Positions 1 through 9,557 of a stretch of DNA of 56,343 nt are shown piece after piece. The DNA is from Bdellovibrionales bacterium. GTDB taxonomy: Bacteria > Bdellovibrionota > Bdellovibrionia > Bdellovibrionales > UBA1609. The notes beneath the pieces were generated by a model. It saw only the letters and a program-made list of their open reading frames with translations. It did not search any database and was not told the origin of the DNA. Every line of letters starts with the position of its first letter. Position 1 is the first letter of the stretch. A program made the translations under genes and the position numbers. The DNA lies in the NCBI GenBank assembly GCA_016716765.1, contig JADJVA010000013.1, positions 1 to 56,343 of the forward strand. Reading direction: 5' to 3'.

Positions 1-836
1 TGACTCTCCAAAGAACTCAGAGCCGAGGTGGAAAGGGCCCTTTTCTCTGTACCGAGGGGATAAGAAGGAACAATGGGGAGGCTCTCTCCATTGATGGGTT
101 CTTAAAAGAGATCAAAAGGATCTCCCGAGAAAATCTCTGCTCTACAGGTGGGCCAAAGGCGGCATCTATCAAAATGCTCCTGATGAGGTGGGCACCAAAA
201 GGAAGATCCCTCTCACGCATTCTCTCTCAAGATGACTGTCGCCTTCGCTATTACAATTTTCTGATATTCACCAGGCCAGTGACGTTGGCTGGACAGGGCG
301 GATTCTCCTCGTCATGGCTCAATTTAATCTTGAGATGATCAGGTTAAGGGACAAAAAACTTGTCTTCATCGCAGACGAGACACCTTTTTCATCAAGCGCT
401 GCTTTTCCGTTTTTAAGTTTCTCAACGGCTAACGTGAGAAAATTTAGAGAACCTTCATTTCCATCAGCCAAAAATCAGCAAGATCTGATCATTCAAAATG
501 ATCAGGGCATTGTGAGAACAGTCCCAACCGACTTCTCTTTAGCGTTGAGTGAGACAGAGAGTTTCCAGGAGATTTCAGCTCTCAGGTGACAAGATGAAAG
601 AGCTTGAAAATTTAACAAGAGAGAGCAGAAGAGGTTTTCAGAGGTGCTCTACCAGGACAAATTTGGCTCCAGTTTTTCGCATTATCCTAAGCCCCGAGGA
701 GTATTGGAGCTTCTCAGCACAAGAGAGAGGACAATGAGATGATCGAGAGTCTTGTGGAAATCAGTTCCAAGGCTGACACGCCATGAGGCCATCAGAATTC
801 TGAGTTTAGAAAGAAAGGTTCAAGATTCGCTTGAAC
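1..836 (+). pseudogene. 3' end of VirB4-type ATPase gene (copy A, frame-broken)
   Basis: This matches the last third of the VirB4-like gene at 42456-44960, including the Walker B region, which here encodes LVFIADETPF near 360-390. At least five indels break the frame, so only short pieces read through (314-589, for example). The intact version exists in copy B, and these breaks are most likely assembly errors at the contig edge. It should not be counted as a separate gene. Confidence 0.85.
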
Positions 837-839
837 TTT

Positions 840-1424
840 AATTCTTGTAAATCTACTCATACTACTACTACTGTCTTTTTCCTGGCTTTATTTCCCTCTA
901 AGGCCTCAGCGCTTTTGACAAAATTGTCGATGCACTGAAAAATAGCCGAGGCCTCGGCTCTTGTCGATGCCACCCATGAACTTCTTCCTTTGCCGTTGAT
1001 TCAAACCCTTCTGAAAAAACTCTCACAACTGGATCAATCCCTCATTGAGCTCTCAGCTTACCTCGAAAAATCGAGGGCAAGACTCAGACCGCCGTCTGGG
1101 CCAAGAACGAAATAGAAGCCTGATGAGGGCTCCAAAACTGTCGAATGACTTTAACTGACAGTATCAGGTCTTCCGGTGATGCTTGAAGAGTGAAGCGTCT
1201 GTTCTTAGCACTGGCCGAGTTTTCCAAAAGCGGCCTCGGCCTACGCTCAAGCAGAGACTGTCTTCGCTCCAGGATCAATTAAAAATCCAAGATCCTCACT
1301 CGCTTCTTCAGACCGAGATTCTCACCGAACTAAAGCTTCAGATAAGAAGATCTGAGATCGAGTCGAGAAGCTTTGACGAATTATTGACCCAGAGATTCAT
1401 CAAACGACGGGAGTTCAGCCATGA
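840..1424 (+). pseudogene. VirB5-like secreted coiled-coil protein (copy A, frame-broken)
   Basis: This is the same gene as 44957-45565, which is intact. Indels here destroy the signal peptide and centre; the C-terminal part (ILTELKLQIRR) still reads from about 1318 to 1410. The gene order is the same as in copy B, directly after virB4 and overlapping the next gene at ATGA. The damage is probably sequencing error. Confidence 0.8.
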
Positions 1425-2795
1425 GCTTTGAATTCACTCAAAATGAGCGGCAAGTGTTTCCGAGAAACCAAGAGCTATATCATCCTGATTTTTCCAGTGC
1501 TCTTCTTTTTGAGACTTTTATATCTCAACATGACGGCCTCGGCGAGACACATAAGAGATCTGCTCAAAGGAGCGGCCACTGGCCCCTTCTTCTCTCATAT
1601 GAATATCTCCTTTCCTTAACTTTTGATTTCTCAAAAAAGGCTTTGGGGGCGACATGAGCGAGCACACCAAAGAGAATCCTGTCTTCAAAAAAGTCCCATT
1701 CCCACACCACAGTCTCTCCATGATCCAAGACTCTGGGTCTACTCAGCTCAATACTCTATTATTTGGCTCAAGGCCTGCTTCGTCATAGCCTGATATTTAT
1801 GTCAGCCCTTACTGGAAATTGTTTTCTCTTCGGCACAGTTTTATCCATGCCGTCCCTCATCAAGATCTTCTTTTTTCTCATTCTCATCGGCTCTTCTTGG
1901 CCCCTGATGTTTTCTGTTTTTGACCGCGTAGGCGGAACTTTGATGCAAAGTGATCTGAAATCAGAGAGTCTCATCTTCTCCTGGGCCATTGATTTTCTCA
2001 TTGAACTGTTTAAGATCATAGGACCTCTTTCCTTCTGTAAAATTCTTCTTCAATCTCCATTCCAGGCTCCGCCCTCTCTTCTCTCGTTCGGAGCAAGATC
2101 CGCTGGAAGAATAGCCGGGGCTTCGGTCACGCATCGGCCTTCTTGCCCCGCCCTCCTCAAGGTCAGTCTCTAAAACAAGCATTCTCCCCTCACCGCTCTC
2201 CTTTTCGATTGGGGCACGGGGTTCCAATGAATTAGCACCCTTTGGGTCGAGAGCCGTGGGATCAGATCCCTCGGATCAGGATTCAATAGACCCAAATCTA
2301 ATGGATCAGGACCAATTGGTATTGAAGTCCAGTCAAAATGGACGGCACATGGATCAGCCGGCTTGCTCGATGGAATCATATGAACGTCTGTCAGAGGATG
2401 ATTCTTCACTTACCCTACTACTCGAGATTCAGAGGCTCTGCGGATTTAGAAAGGCCCATCATAAGTCCGACAGCCTCTCACTCTCATCAAATATGACTTC
2501 CCACAAAAAGGCAAGCTTGGCGAAGCCCCAGATCATCGAGTGGAGATATGGATTTAATGTTTCGAAAGTCAGATCATGGCCTGGCACAACTTTCAGAATC
2601 AAAGAGAAATCAGTGGCGCAGCCTCTTATATCAAATCATTCTGATTTGACAGGTCCTAATAAAAGAAAAACTCCAACTCGCAGATGTCTTCTCCTGCCTC
2701 TCAGTCCAATCGAGATTCAGGAATCAGGCGCTCACGGATTCACATTTCGAAAAGAGAGCGAGAGAGACAATGAAAGAGAGGACCTCGGAACATGA
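1421..2795 (+). pseudogene. VirB6-like membrane protein (copy A, frame-broken)
   Basis: This is the same gene as 45562-46956. The central hydrophobic part reads in one frame between about 1795 and 2070 (FLFGTVLSMPSLIKIFFFLI), but indels split the N-terminus and the serine-rich tail. The frame breaks are absent from copy B. Confidence 0.8.
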
Positions 2796-2990
2796 AACTT
2801 GCCTTTGAAATCCTTAAAGTTCATCTGTTGAAATCATTTCTTTTTTTCTTAGCCTTTTTGTTGGGCCTCTTTGCCACTTTTCAAGCAATCAAAAATCAGG
2901 GAAAAACTCTTCTGATCGGCATTGACTCAAACGGTACGAGAATCATCACAAGCCAAGATGACCCCTGTTTAAGACCGAATTGATCTCGTT
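2792..2990 (+). pseudogene. VirB8/TraE-like protein, N-terminal part only (copy A)
   Basis: The first 60 or so residues match the 183-aa protein at 46953-47504: a cytoplasmic start, one hydrophobic segment, then LLIGIDSNGTRI. The sequence then jumps directly into the middle of the next gene. About 410 bp (47161-47569 of copy B), covering most of the periplasmic domain and the start of the VirB9-like gene, are missing here. This may be an assembly collapse or a real deletion in part of the population. Confidence 0.75.
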
Positions 2991-3615
2991 TTTTGAAACA
3001 CCCAGTTTTTGGGCCTCCTCCCAGCCCAGGATCTCCTCTCAGTTCTTCGACCGCTCCAAAGTGGGCGCAATCTACATCAGACCCGGACTTTCAAGTCTCA
3101 TTCAATTTCCCTGTGAGATTGACGAAGCCAAGGTGGGATTAAAATCAAGCCTCGATGTCCAGATTTCAAAAACCCTTAAGTCCGAGCTCGTCTTGTCGGC
3201 AAGAACAAACCTCGCTGATCCCACAAACCTCATCGTTCGCTGCTCTCATGGACTTTTTGTCTTTGACGTCATTGCCAATCAGAAAAACCACCAAGACGTG
3301 ATCCGAATTCTCGGCGGAACCAAAGGACCTGTGTTTTTTGAAACGCCCTTAGATCAGATGGATAAAAATGGAGAGCGCCAAGACGGAAGTAAAATCAAAA
3401 ATCAATTCCAGGCCAAAGACAAAGGCCCAACAGCTGCTGAAATCAAAAGATCTCCCTCTCTTTCTGAAATACTCAAGAAAACAGCCAAGCCCATGGGACA
3501 AGTCTCAATCCCATTAGGTGAAAATAATCAGACCCTTGTCCCCCCATCCAACACAAATTGGCAATCTCAATCAGCTCGCAAAACCCCAGCCCCGATCAAA
3601 GAAGGACAACATTAG
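2980..3615 (+). CDS. VirB9/TraK-like protein, missing its native N-terminus (copy A)
   Basis: From FWASSQP onward this is nearly identical to the VirB9-like protein at 47501-48184, but the first 25 or so residues with the signal peptide are lost in the 410-bp gap. A short open frame (MISFFETP) carries over from the VirB8-like gene by chance. The body keeps the beta-rich stretch IYIRPGLSSLIQFPCEI and the charged C-terminal tail. It is followed at once by the VirB10-like gene. Confidence 0.7.
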   Translation: MISFFETPSFWASSQPRISSQFFDRSKVGAIYIRPGLSSLIQFPCEIDEAKVGLKSSLDVQISKTLKSELVLSARTNLADPTNLIVRCSHGLFVFDVIANQKNHQDVIRILGGTKGPVFFETPLDQMDKNGERQDGSKIKNQFQAKDKGPTAAEIKRSPSLSEILKKTAKPMGQVSIPLGENNQTLVPPSNTNWQSQSARKTPAPIKEGQH

Positions 3616-4543
3616 ATGAAGCCAAAAGCACTACTCTGCTTATTTCTATTTCTTGAAAGCTTTAAAACTTTTGCGTCAAATAAAACTCTCGATGGCAGTC
3701 CCCTCATCGTACTTGAGGATCCTTCTCAAAGTTCGGCTCCAAAAAGTGAAGATGGTTTTCAAGAAGAAAAGCAAAACGAAGACAGTTTAAGTCTTAAAAT
3801 AAATCCAAAACAGAAACTATAGAAGCCGTTAAAAAAAAGTCCCCTCAGTTTCAAAGGGGGATTCTAAAGCTCGCCCCCCTTTTGAGTTCATCAAGCGGCT
3901 TGACCTCAAATCTTCCAACTCCATTACTTGGTGAGTCAGTTTTCAAAACAAACGGATACCGAGAGTTCTGCACTTCTTCCCACTGATTCTATCAAAGAGA
4001 AACTGAAGTCCATCCGGCCCGGAGATATTCTTCGAGCTCAAGTCGAGCACTCAGTGATCGCCTTTGCCGATGAAAAGGCACCCGTGGTTGCTCGGATCAT
4101 TTCGGGAAGTCTTGCCTCATCAAGACTTGTCGGATTCTCGCGCCTTGAGTCCAACTCAAATCGAGTCTTCATTGATTTTGAACTGCTCTCTCCAAAATCC
4201 AAGACTTCTTCTTTTTCCTTTAAGGAACTGCTCTGACAGAGCTCGCACACCCGGCTTTGAGGGAATCTATCATTCAAAAGAGGCCAAGTATTTTGCTGGT
4301 GATTTCATCTCTACTTTATGGCCGCCTATTTTGACGCCCAGGTCCCAAAATACACGAACCCATTTGGAGGAACAATCGAGGACACCTCGATGAACTCCGC
4401 TACTAAAAAAAGCTCTCAGCCAAAGTGCCATGAGCTCGGCTGAGAGGTTTCGAGAAAAGCTTAAAAGTTTCCCTGAGTTCTCAGAACTCAAAGGTCCCTT
4501 TGAAATTCAAGTCCTCGTTCTTGCCCCTGCCATTGAAAACTAA
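3616..4543 (+). CDS. VirB10-like protein (copy A, frame-broken)
   Basis: This is the same gene as 48181-49206. The frame is lost near 3822, 4232 and 4400, but the core LKSIRPGDILRAQVEHS reads intact from about 4003. The 3' end is informative. Here the gene stops in PAIEN followed by TAA at 4541-4543, just before an AAAGGAG ribosome site for the next gene. Copy B has one extra A and runs 72 bp into that next gene. The copy A ending gives the more natural gene junction. Confidence 0.75.
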
Positions 4544-4565
4544 CAATCAACAAAAGGAGTCACAA

Positions 4566-4891
4566 ATGCCCGTTATCAAACTCAACCCGGAAGCTGGAAA
4601 TCGAATCAAGTTTTTCAAGGAACACGCCAAAGGCTTAGGCCTGAGAAGTTCTGATTGGACAAAAAATTATCTCCCAACTTCTCCTCCATGAAAAAGAGGA
4701 CGCCTGGTGGAAGCTCATCAACCAATATGCCGAGGAATCTTTCTGATCGGAAAGGCCATTTCAGATCCCGAGGTCAGAGGAAAACTTCTGGGGTTGGTGA
4801 AGTCCTCGCCTCCCAGATCGAGGTTGATAGAAAACAAAGACCACCACATCGCTCCGGAAATTGTCTTAAGAAACACGGCGAGAGGTTATGA
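4566..4891 (+). CDS. Small conserved transfer-operon protein (copy A, frame-broken)
   Basis: This is the same gene as 49134-49460 (108 aa). AAAGGAG lies 7 bases before the ATG. A one-base insertion near 4667 (run of A) and a loss near 4741 break the frame; copy B is intact. No family was recognised. The protein is basic and begins with IKLNPEAGNRIKFFKEHAKG, which could be DNA-binding, but no fold can be named from sequence alone. Confidence 0.7.
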
Positions 4892-4920
4892 AAAATGAAG
4901 AGCCTCTTTTTTTTTTCTCC

Positions 4921-4989
4921 CTGGCCTGCGCGCCTGTACCGCGGGTGTACCGCGACACCATAGCTCAACGGTACAGGCAACGGTACACC
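4921..4989. repeat. GTACC repeat cluster (copy A)
   Basis: This is the counterpart of 49486-49565, with fewer repeat units readable. CTGTACCG and GTGTACCG are followed by the inverted units CGGTACAGG and CGGTACACC. See the copy B entry for phasing. Confidence 0.6.
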
Positions 4990-5022
4990 TGAGGGGAGTT
5001 AAATTATTGAAATGAATGGTTT

Positions 5023-5125
5023 TGGGCTCTGGCTAAGTACTCAAGTCCATTTGTTGACCACCCACCCCCAACAAGTAGTTGAGGTCGGGTGGTCAACAAA
5101 CCGCCAGAGCCCATTTCGGACGAAG
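5023..5125 (+). other. Long hairpin element 1 (copy A)
   Basis: This is the same element as 49601-49703. The outer stem TGGGCTCTGGC / GCCAGAGCCCA and the inner stem TTTGTTGACCACCC / GGGTGGTCAACAAA are both intact here. The extra pairing arm CTTCGTCC seen in copy B is not preserved (CTCAAGTCC here), although its partner GGACGAAG is. Confidence 0.7.
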
Positions 5126-5221
5126 ATTTTGGAGTCAGATGGAGAGCACAAAAGAAAGAGATGTGAGTGGGTGCAACATGAGGGGAAGGGAAATGGCTGA
5201 TCTAAAAAATAGGGAGAAAGT

Positions 5222-5610
5222 GTGATCGTGAATTTTATCAAAAAGGCAGTTGATAGAGAGGATGAAATCCAACCAATTCTTCTTCAAAAGATTTTCGAAC
5301 TCTCTTTACGTTTTTTTGGTTACGGTTTAGGTTACGTTTTAAGGCTTCAAAAAATCACAGGTAAAATGTACCTCAGACGTCCCCTCAAATTCATATCCCA
5401 TTGAAATGAAATGTATTCTTGGCTCGGGCTTTGGCTGTAGCCAATCTCAAGACCACCACCCCAACGAGTAATTGGGGTCGGGTGGTCTTGAGAACGCCTG
5501 AGCCATTCGGAAAGGTCCAAAGGATTGGAATAATAACAGGGGGCTGAGGTCAGAGAAATGAAGAGTATTTTGAAGCCAAGATAGGAAATGATGAAAGGGA
5601 GAAAGCATGA
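5222..5610 (+). pseudogene. 129-aa hypothetical protein (copy A, frame-broken)
   Basis: This is the same locus as 49799-50188. Indels around 5290, 5380 and 5540 break the frame. Its 3' half contains hairpin element 2. No function is recognised. Confidence 0.5.
5420..5511 (+). other. Long hairpin element 2 (copy A)
   Basis: This is the same element as 49996-50089. The outer stem TGGCTCGGGC pairs here with GCCTGAGCCA (one G.T pair), and the inner arm TCTCAAGACCACC pairs with GGTGGTCTTGAGA. The loop core CCCCAACGAGTAATTGGGG is preserved. Confidence 0.65.
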
Positions 5611-6341
5611 AGTCGCCAGAGAGATTTTTTAAAGATCCCATGTCGCTGACAAAAAGAGATCTTCATCTGCTTGAGTTCTTAAATGAAATGGGGCCCATGG
5701 GAGTTGAGCCTTTGGCCTTTGCCTTCTGGGGACAGGACTGCTGGGAGACGAAACTCAAAAATTCAAGAGCTCGCATCAATCGCCTCAGAACAAATGGACT
5801 CATCGAGGCCATTGTTTTTGGAAGAACATCTCTTCCATCGAACAACGCCCATCGGAGTTTCAGCTATTAAGTGGTACCGCCCGGAAGTCCGCCAGCTCAA
5901 ACCAACAGCTCAATTTTCATTTAATGTAAACCACTCGGCCCTTGTCGCCTGGACCAGAGTGAAACTTGAACAACTCTCGATAGCCAGTTTTGGAGATCCG
6001 AAAGACGGCTCATCAGCGAAGACCTTCCGATTCAGAGAAAGACCTTGATGAGTAAAATGAAGGTCTTCATCCTGACGGCGTCTACTCAAACTCATCCGAA
6101 AAAACGTGATCTTTGAAATGGAGCACTATCCAAAATCTCCCTCTCAGAGAAAAATCCGAGTCTCGCAAATCAAGGGGCTATTGACCTACCTCCCCGCTCA
6201 CTACCATCAACTTCACATCGTCTGCACATCCCAAATTGTTGCAGAGAGTTACAAGACAATGACTCAGGGACTTAAATCTGAGGTTCAGTGGATAGGAGAA
6301 ATTTTTAATCAAAGGAGCTTCAGCATGTCCTCAAAAAATAG
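5607..6341 (+). CDS. Replication-relaxation family protein (copy A, frame-broken)
   Basis: This is the same gene as 50185-50925 (246 aa). The first 75 residues read cleanly. Indels near 5822, 5993 and 6072 then shift the frame, and the C-terminal 75 residues read again from about 6106. The start is ATG here and GTG in copy B. See the copy B entry for domains. Confidence 0.75.
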
Positions 6342-6804
6342 GATGAATGAAAACGATCAAAATGGAGTTCTCATTGTCTCAGGCAGTTTGGGAGGAGTTC
6401 TTCTTCTTTTAAAAGTAGCCAAACTCTTGCCCATGGTTCTCTTAGGCCTTTTTTTGGCCTGGTTTTAACTGGAGCCTGGGGACTTCAAAAATCCATACGG
6501 GTAAAGTGCTTCATCTTTTTTCCAACTTCATGGTCCCCTTATCACTCGTGATTTTTATCTTTGGATTTCCAACGCATGGTCACATCTACTGGGGGATCTT
6601 TGAGTATCAGTGGGGAATAGATCTCTTCCACTGGGGAGCCTCGTCTTATAACAACTGGATTGAGACAGGACCATTTTTCGGATGGATCAAAAAATTCCTC
6701 AAATTGAAGTCCTTCTCCACAGTTGATGTCCAGCTCTACTTGTTAAAGATTTTTCTCATAGGTCTTTTGTCTCAACTTGGATTTCTCTTCCTCAACATCT
6801 TTTG
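6324..6804 (+). CDS. Four-helix membrane protein (copy A, frame-broken)
   Basis: This is the same gene as 50909-51391. One-base losses in homopolymer runs near 6455 and 6520 split the reading frame. The C-terminal half (WGIFEYQWGIDLFHWGASSY) reads intact. It overlaps the coupling-protein gene at ATGA-like spacing. Confidence 0.7.
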
Positions 6805-8465
6805 AGAGGGGCACTGTCGAAAAACCTCATGGCCCCTTTGGCCGATGGGTTCTATCAGTGCCTAAAGCCCCTCTCAATTCTGTTTTCTTGAGGTCCTTAA
6901 GGCTGGACACTCCTCAAAGGGAGAGTTTTTTGAAGGTAGGATTTTCAGGTCTATTTATCTTGTCAGGCGTTTTGAACAATTCTCAGACGTCGCTCCCATG
7001 ATTCAGGCCGCAGCTCTCCCCTATTTCCTTTTCCCACTGTTAGGAGTCTCCATTCTCCACATGTCTCCCCTTTTTGGCGAAAGCCATTCTTAAGGCTTCA
7101 GAAGATCGGATTCCTCTTGAGGACGAAATTTTGATCGGTCACAAAATTGGAAACAAAAATGAGCCTGTCTATTTAACCAAGGCCAATCTCAATTATCATG
7201 TTCAGCTCATCGGCGGCAGTGGTGCTGGAAAAACCACCTTGATCCAGGTCATTCTCAAAAGTCTGATACCAAAAAAAATGGGCATCATCTTTGTCGATCT
7301 CAAAGCCGACTTTGATACGATTCAATGGATCAAAAATGAAGCCCAAAGATCTGATCGATTGAAAGATCTCGAATTCTTCTGTCTCACTCAGCATAAAATT
7401 TCAAAGCCCTACAATCCCATCAAACACGGCACACCTCAGGAAATTCTCTCTCAGATCATGAACTCACTCGATTGGTCTGAGGAATATTATAAGAAAACCG
7501 CCTCCCGAGCTCTCTCAGATCTTCTCTTAGCTCTTTGTCAAATCAGAGATCAGGGAGGTGTTCCATTCACTCTCTCAGATTTGGCTCACTATCTCTCTCA
7601 TCCTGATGAACTTGAAACTTTGGCCGTCTCTGAATTTTTGGACAATGAAACAAAAGAAACTCTCAGAAATAGAGCTGAGTCCCTAAGAGAAAAAGACGGA
7701 TCGCGGCAAATTTCAGGACTTCTCTCCGATCTTATCAATATATATAGATCCTCAGCCGGCCCCCTCATCGGAAAAGAATCTCTCTCCCCTTCAGCCATTG
7801 ATCTGAAAGAGACCATCAAACAAGGCAAAATCACCTACTTTCTTCTCAACTCCATGGCCGACAAAGCGTCTTGCATCCAACTTGGAAAATTAGTTCTTCA
7901 AGATCTCATCAGATCCGTAGGTCAAATCTATGACGAGGTCCCTGAAAAGATCGACACCCCTGTCTATTAATCGTCGATGAGTTCGCAAGCTTTGCCACAG
8001 ACAATTTCATCGATCTTCTCAATAGAGCCAGAGGAGCAAAACTTGGAATCATGGTGGCCCACCAATCCCGAGGGGATCTCATGAAAGTCTCCCCCACTTT
8101 TTGTGATCAATTAGAAAGAAACTGCAATACCAAACTGATTTTCGGAACCGACAGCCCCGATGACGCCGAGTACTTTGCCTCCATGGCCGGAACTCGAAGC
8201 ATACAAAAATCAACGGTGCGTTATAAACAAGGACTACTTTGGGATCAAAATACAGGTGAAAAATCAGTCAGGGACACTGAGGAATTTGTCGTGCACCCAA
8301 ATCAAATCCGACAACTCGGACAAGGACAGGTGTTGAAGATTTCGCGATTGCTAAGTGCCGAGGTTGTGATCACCAATGTTACCCCACCATCAGATAACGC
8401 TGCACGACCGAAGAATAGTCTAGGAAATTTTTTACTTCACAAACTTTTTTGTTCGCTTAAATTAG
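6801..8465 (+). CDS. VirD4/TraG-type coupling ATPase (copy A, frame-broken)
   Basis: This is the same gene as 51388-53051. The Walker A region (LIGGSGAGKTT) and the following 290 residues read in one frame from 7074. An extra T near 7073, a missing A near 7950 and changes near 8075 break it. Around 7555 copy A has the base that copy B lacks, so combining the two copies restores a full reading frame of about 555 codons. This is strong evidence that the gene is intact in the real molecule. Confidence 0.85.
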
Positions 8466-8519
8466 AGATGGTTTAAGTATTCAGATAATAAACGATACGA
8501 ACTTCAACTGGAGCTTTTT

Positions 8520-9536
8520 ATGACGCCTAAGATGACCGCTAAAGATGCCGCAGAATTTCTTGGGATATCTCTTCAAGGGATTAACAAAGCCTTGAAATCT
8601 AGAGATGTGACCTTCAAGAAATCAGCTAACAGAATATACTTCAGTCATGATGCAGCAAGAAAATTTTTTCAGCTGCCTGTAAAACAGAAGACCATTGCGT
8701 TTCAAGTTGTAAAAGGTGGAACCGGAAAAACTGCAATTGGGCTAAACGTGGCGATAAGAGCCTCTCTGTACGGTCTACGAGTGCTCTGCATTGACATTGA
8801 CCAACAAGGAAACCTTACGAATCTTCTTGGAATTGACGGTGAAGAATACAAATGCATGTTTGATGCTCTTACCGATCCAAAAATTAGTTTTTCTGATCTG
8901 ATCATTTCAGCTCTTCCAGGTATCGACCTTGTTCCGAGCAACTTGGATAATGCTCTCCTTGAAAATACATTGGTTATAAAAAAAATTAGACTCGATAAGG
9001 TATATGAGCAAAGAATCAAAGATGTTAAAGATCAATATGATCTAATAGTCCTTGATTGCCCTCCGGCACCAGGGCGCTAACAACGCGGCCGCTGCATTAG
9101 CTAGCGACTTGGTTGTGTGCGTGGTTGATCCTGATAGCAATGCTATAAAAGGATTGCTGTACTCGTACCAGGAAATAACCCGTCTGGCAGAGGATAACGA
9201 ACGAACCATACCTGTAAAATTGTCCTCAATAAATTTGATAAAAGAACAAGTATTTCACACGACACGTTGGAAAAATTGATCAAGCATGAGGTTTTTGGTC
9301 CCATGCTTTACAAGTCATATGTCGGCACCAATCAGCAAATTCCAAATGCTAGCGCCAGCTTAACATCGATTTTTGACTCACTCAAAGACTCTAGCGCTAA
9401 GGTGGACATAGATCTACTCACCAGAGAGATTTTGGAATTAGACCAAGCATTGGTACGCCGTAACCAAGAGAGGGAGTCAAAACCAAATAGTGCCGGAGAG
9501 GCATCGGATATCATTTCTAACTCTTCAACCAATTAA
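8520..9536 (+). CDS. parA: ParA-type partition ATPase with N-terminal helix-turn-helix
   Basis: The protein is about 337 aa once two small indels are corrected (near 9068 and 9225; copy B at 53106-54119 has others). Residues 1-50 look like a MerR/excisionase-type helix-turn-helix (AKDAAEFLGISLQGINKAL). A deviant Walker A motif KGGTGKT lies at 65-71, followed by DIDQQGN and a Walker B-like LIVLDCPPA near 175. This layout fits large plasmid ParA proteins, which bind non-specific DNA with ATP to segregate plasmids and use the N-terminal domain to repress their own operon. The next gene, 21 bp downstream, is the likely ParB/centromere partner. Confidence 0.88.
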
Positions 9537-9557
9537 ACACACACCGAGGAATTTAAA

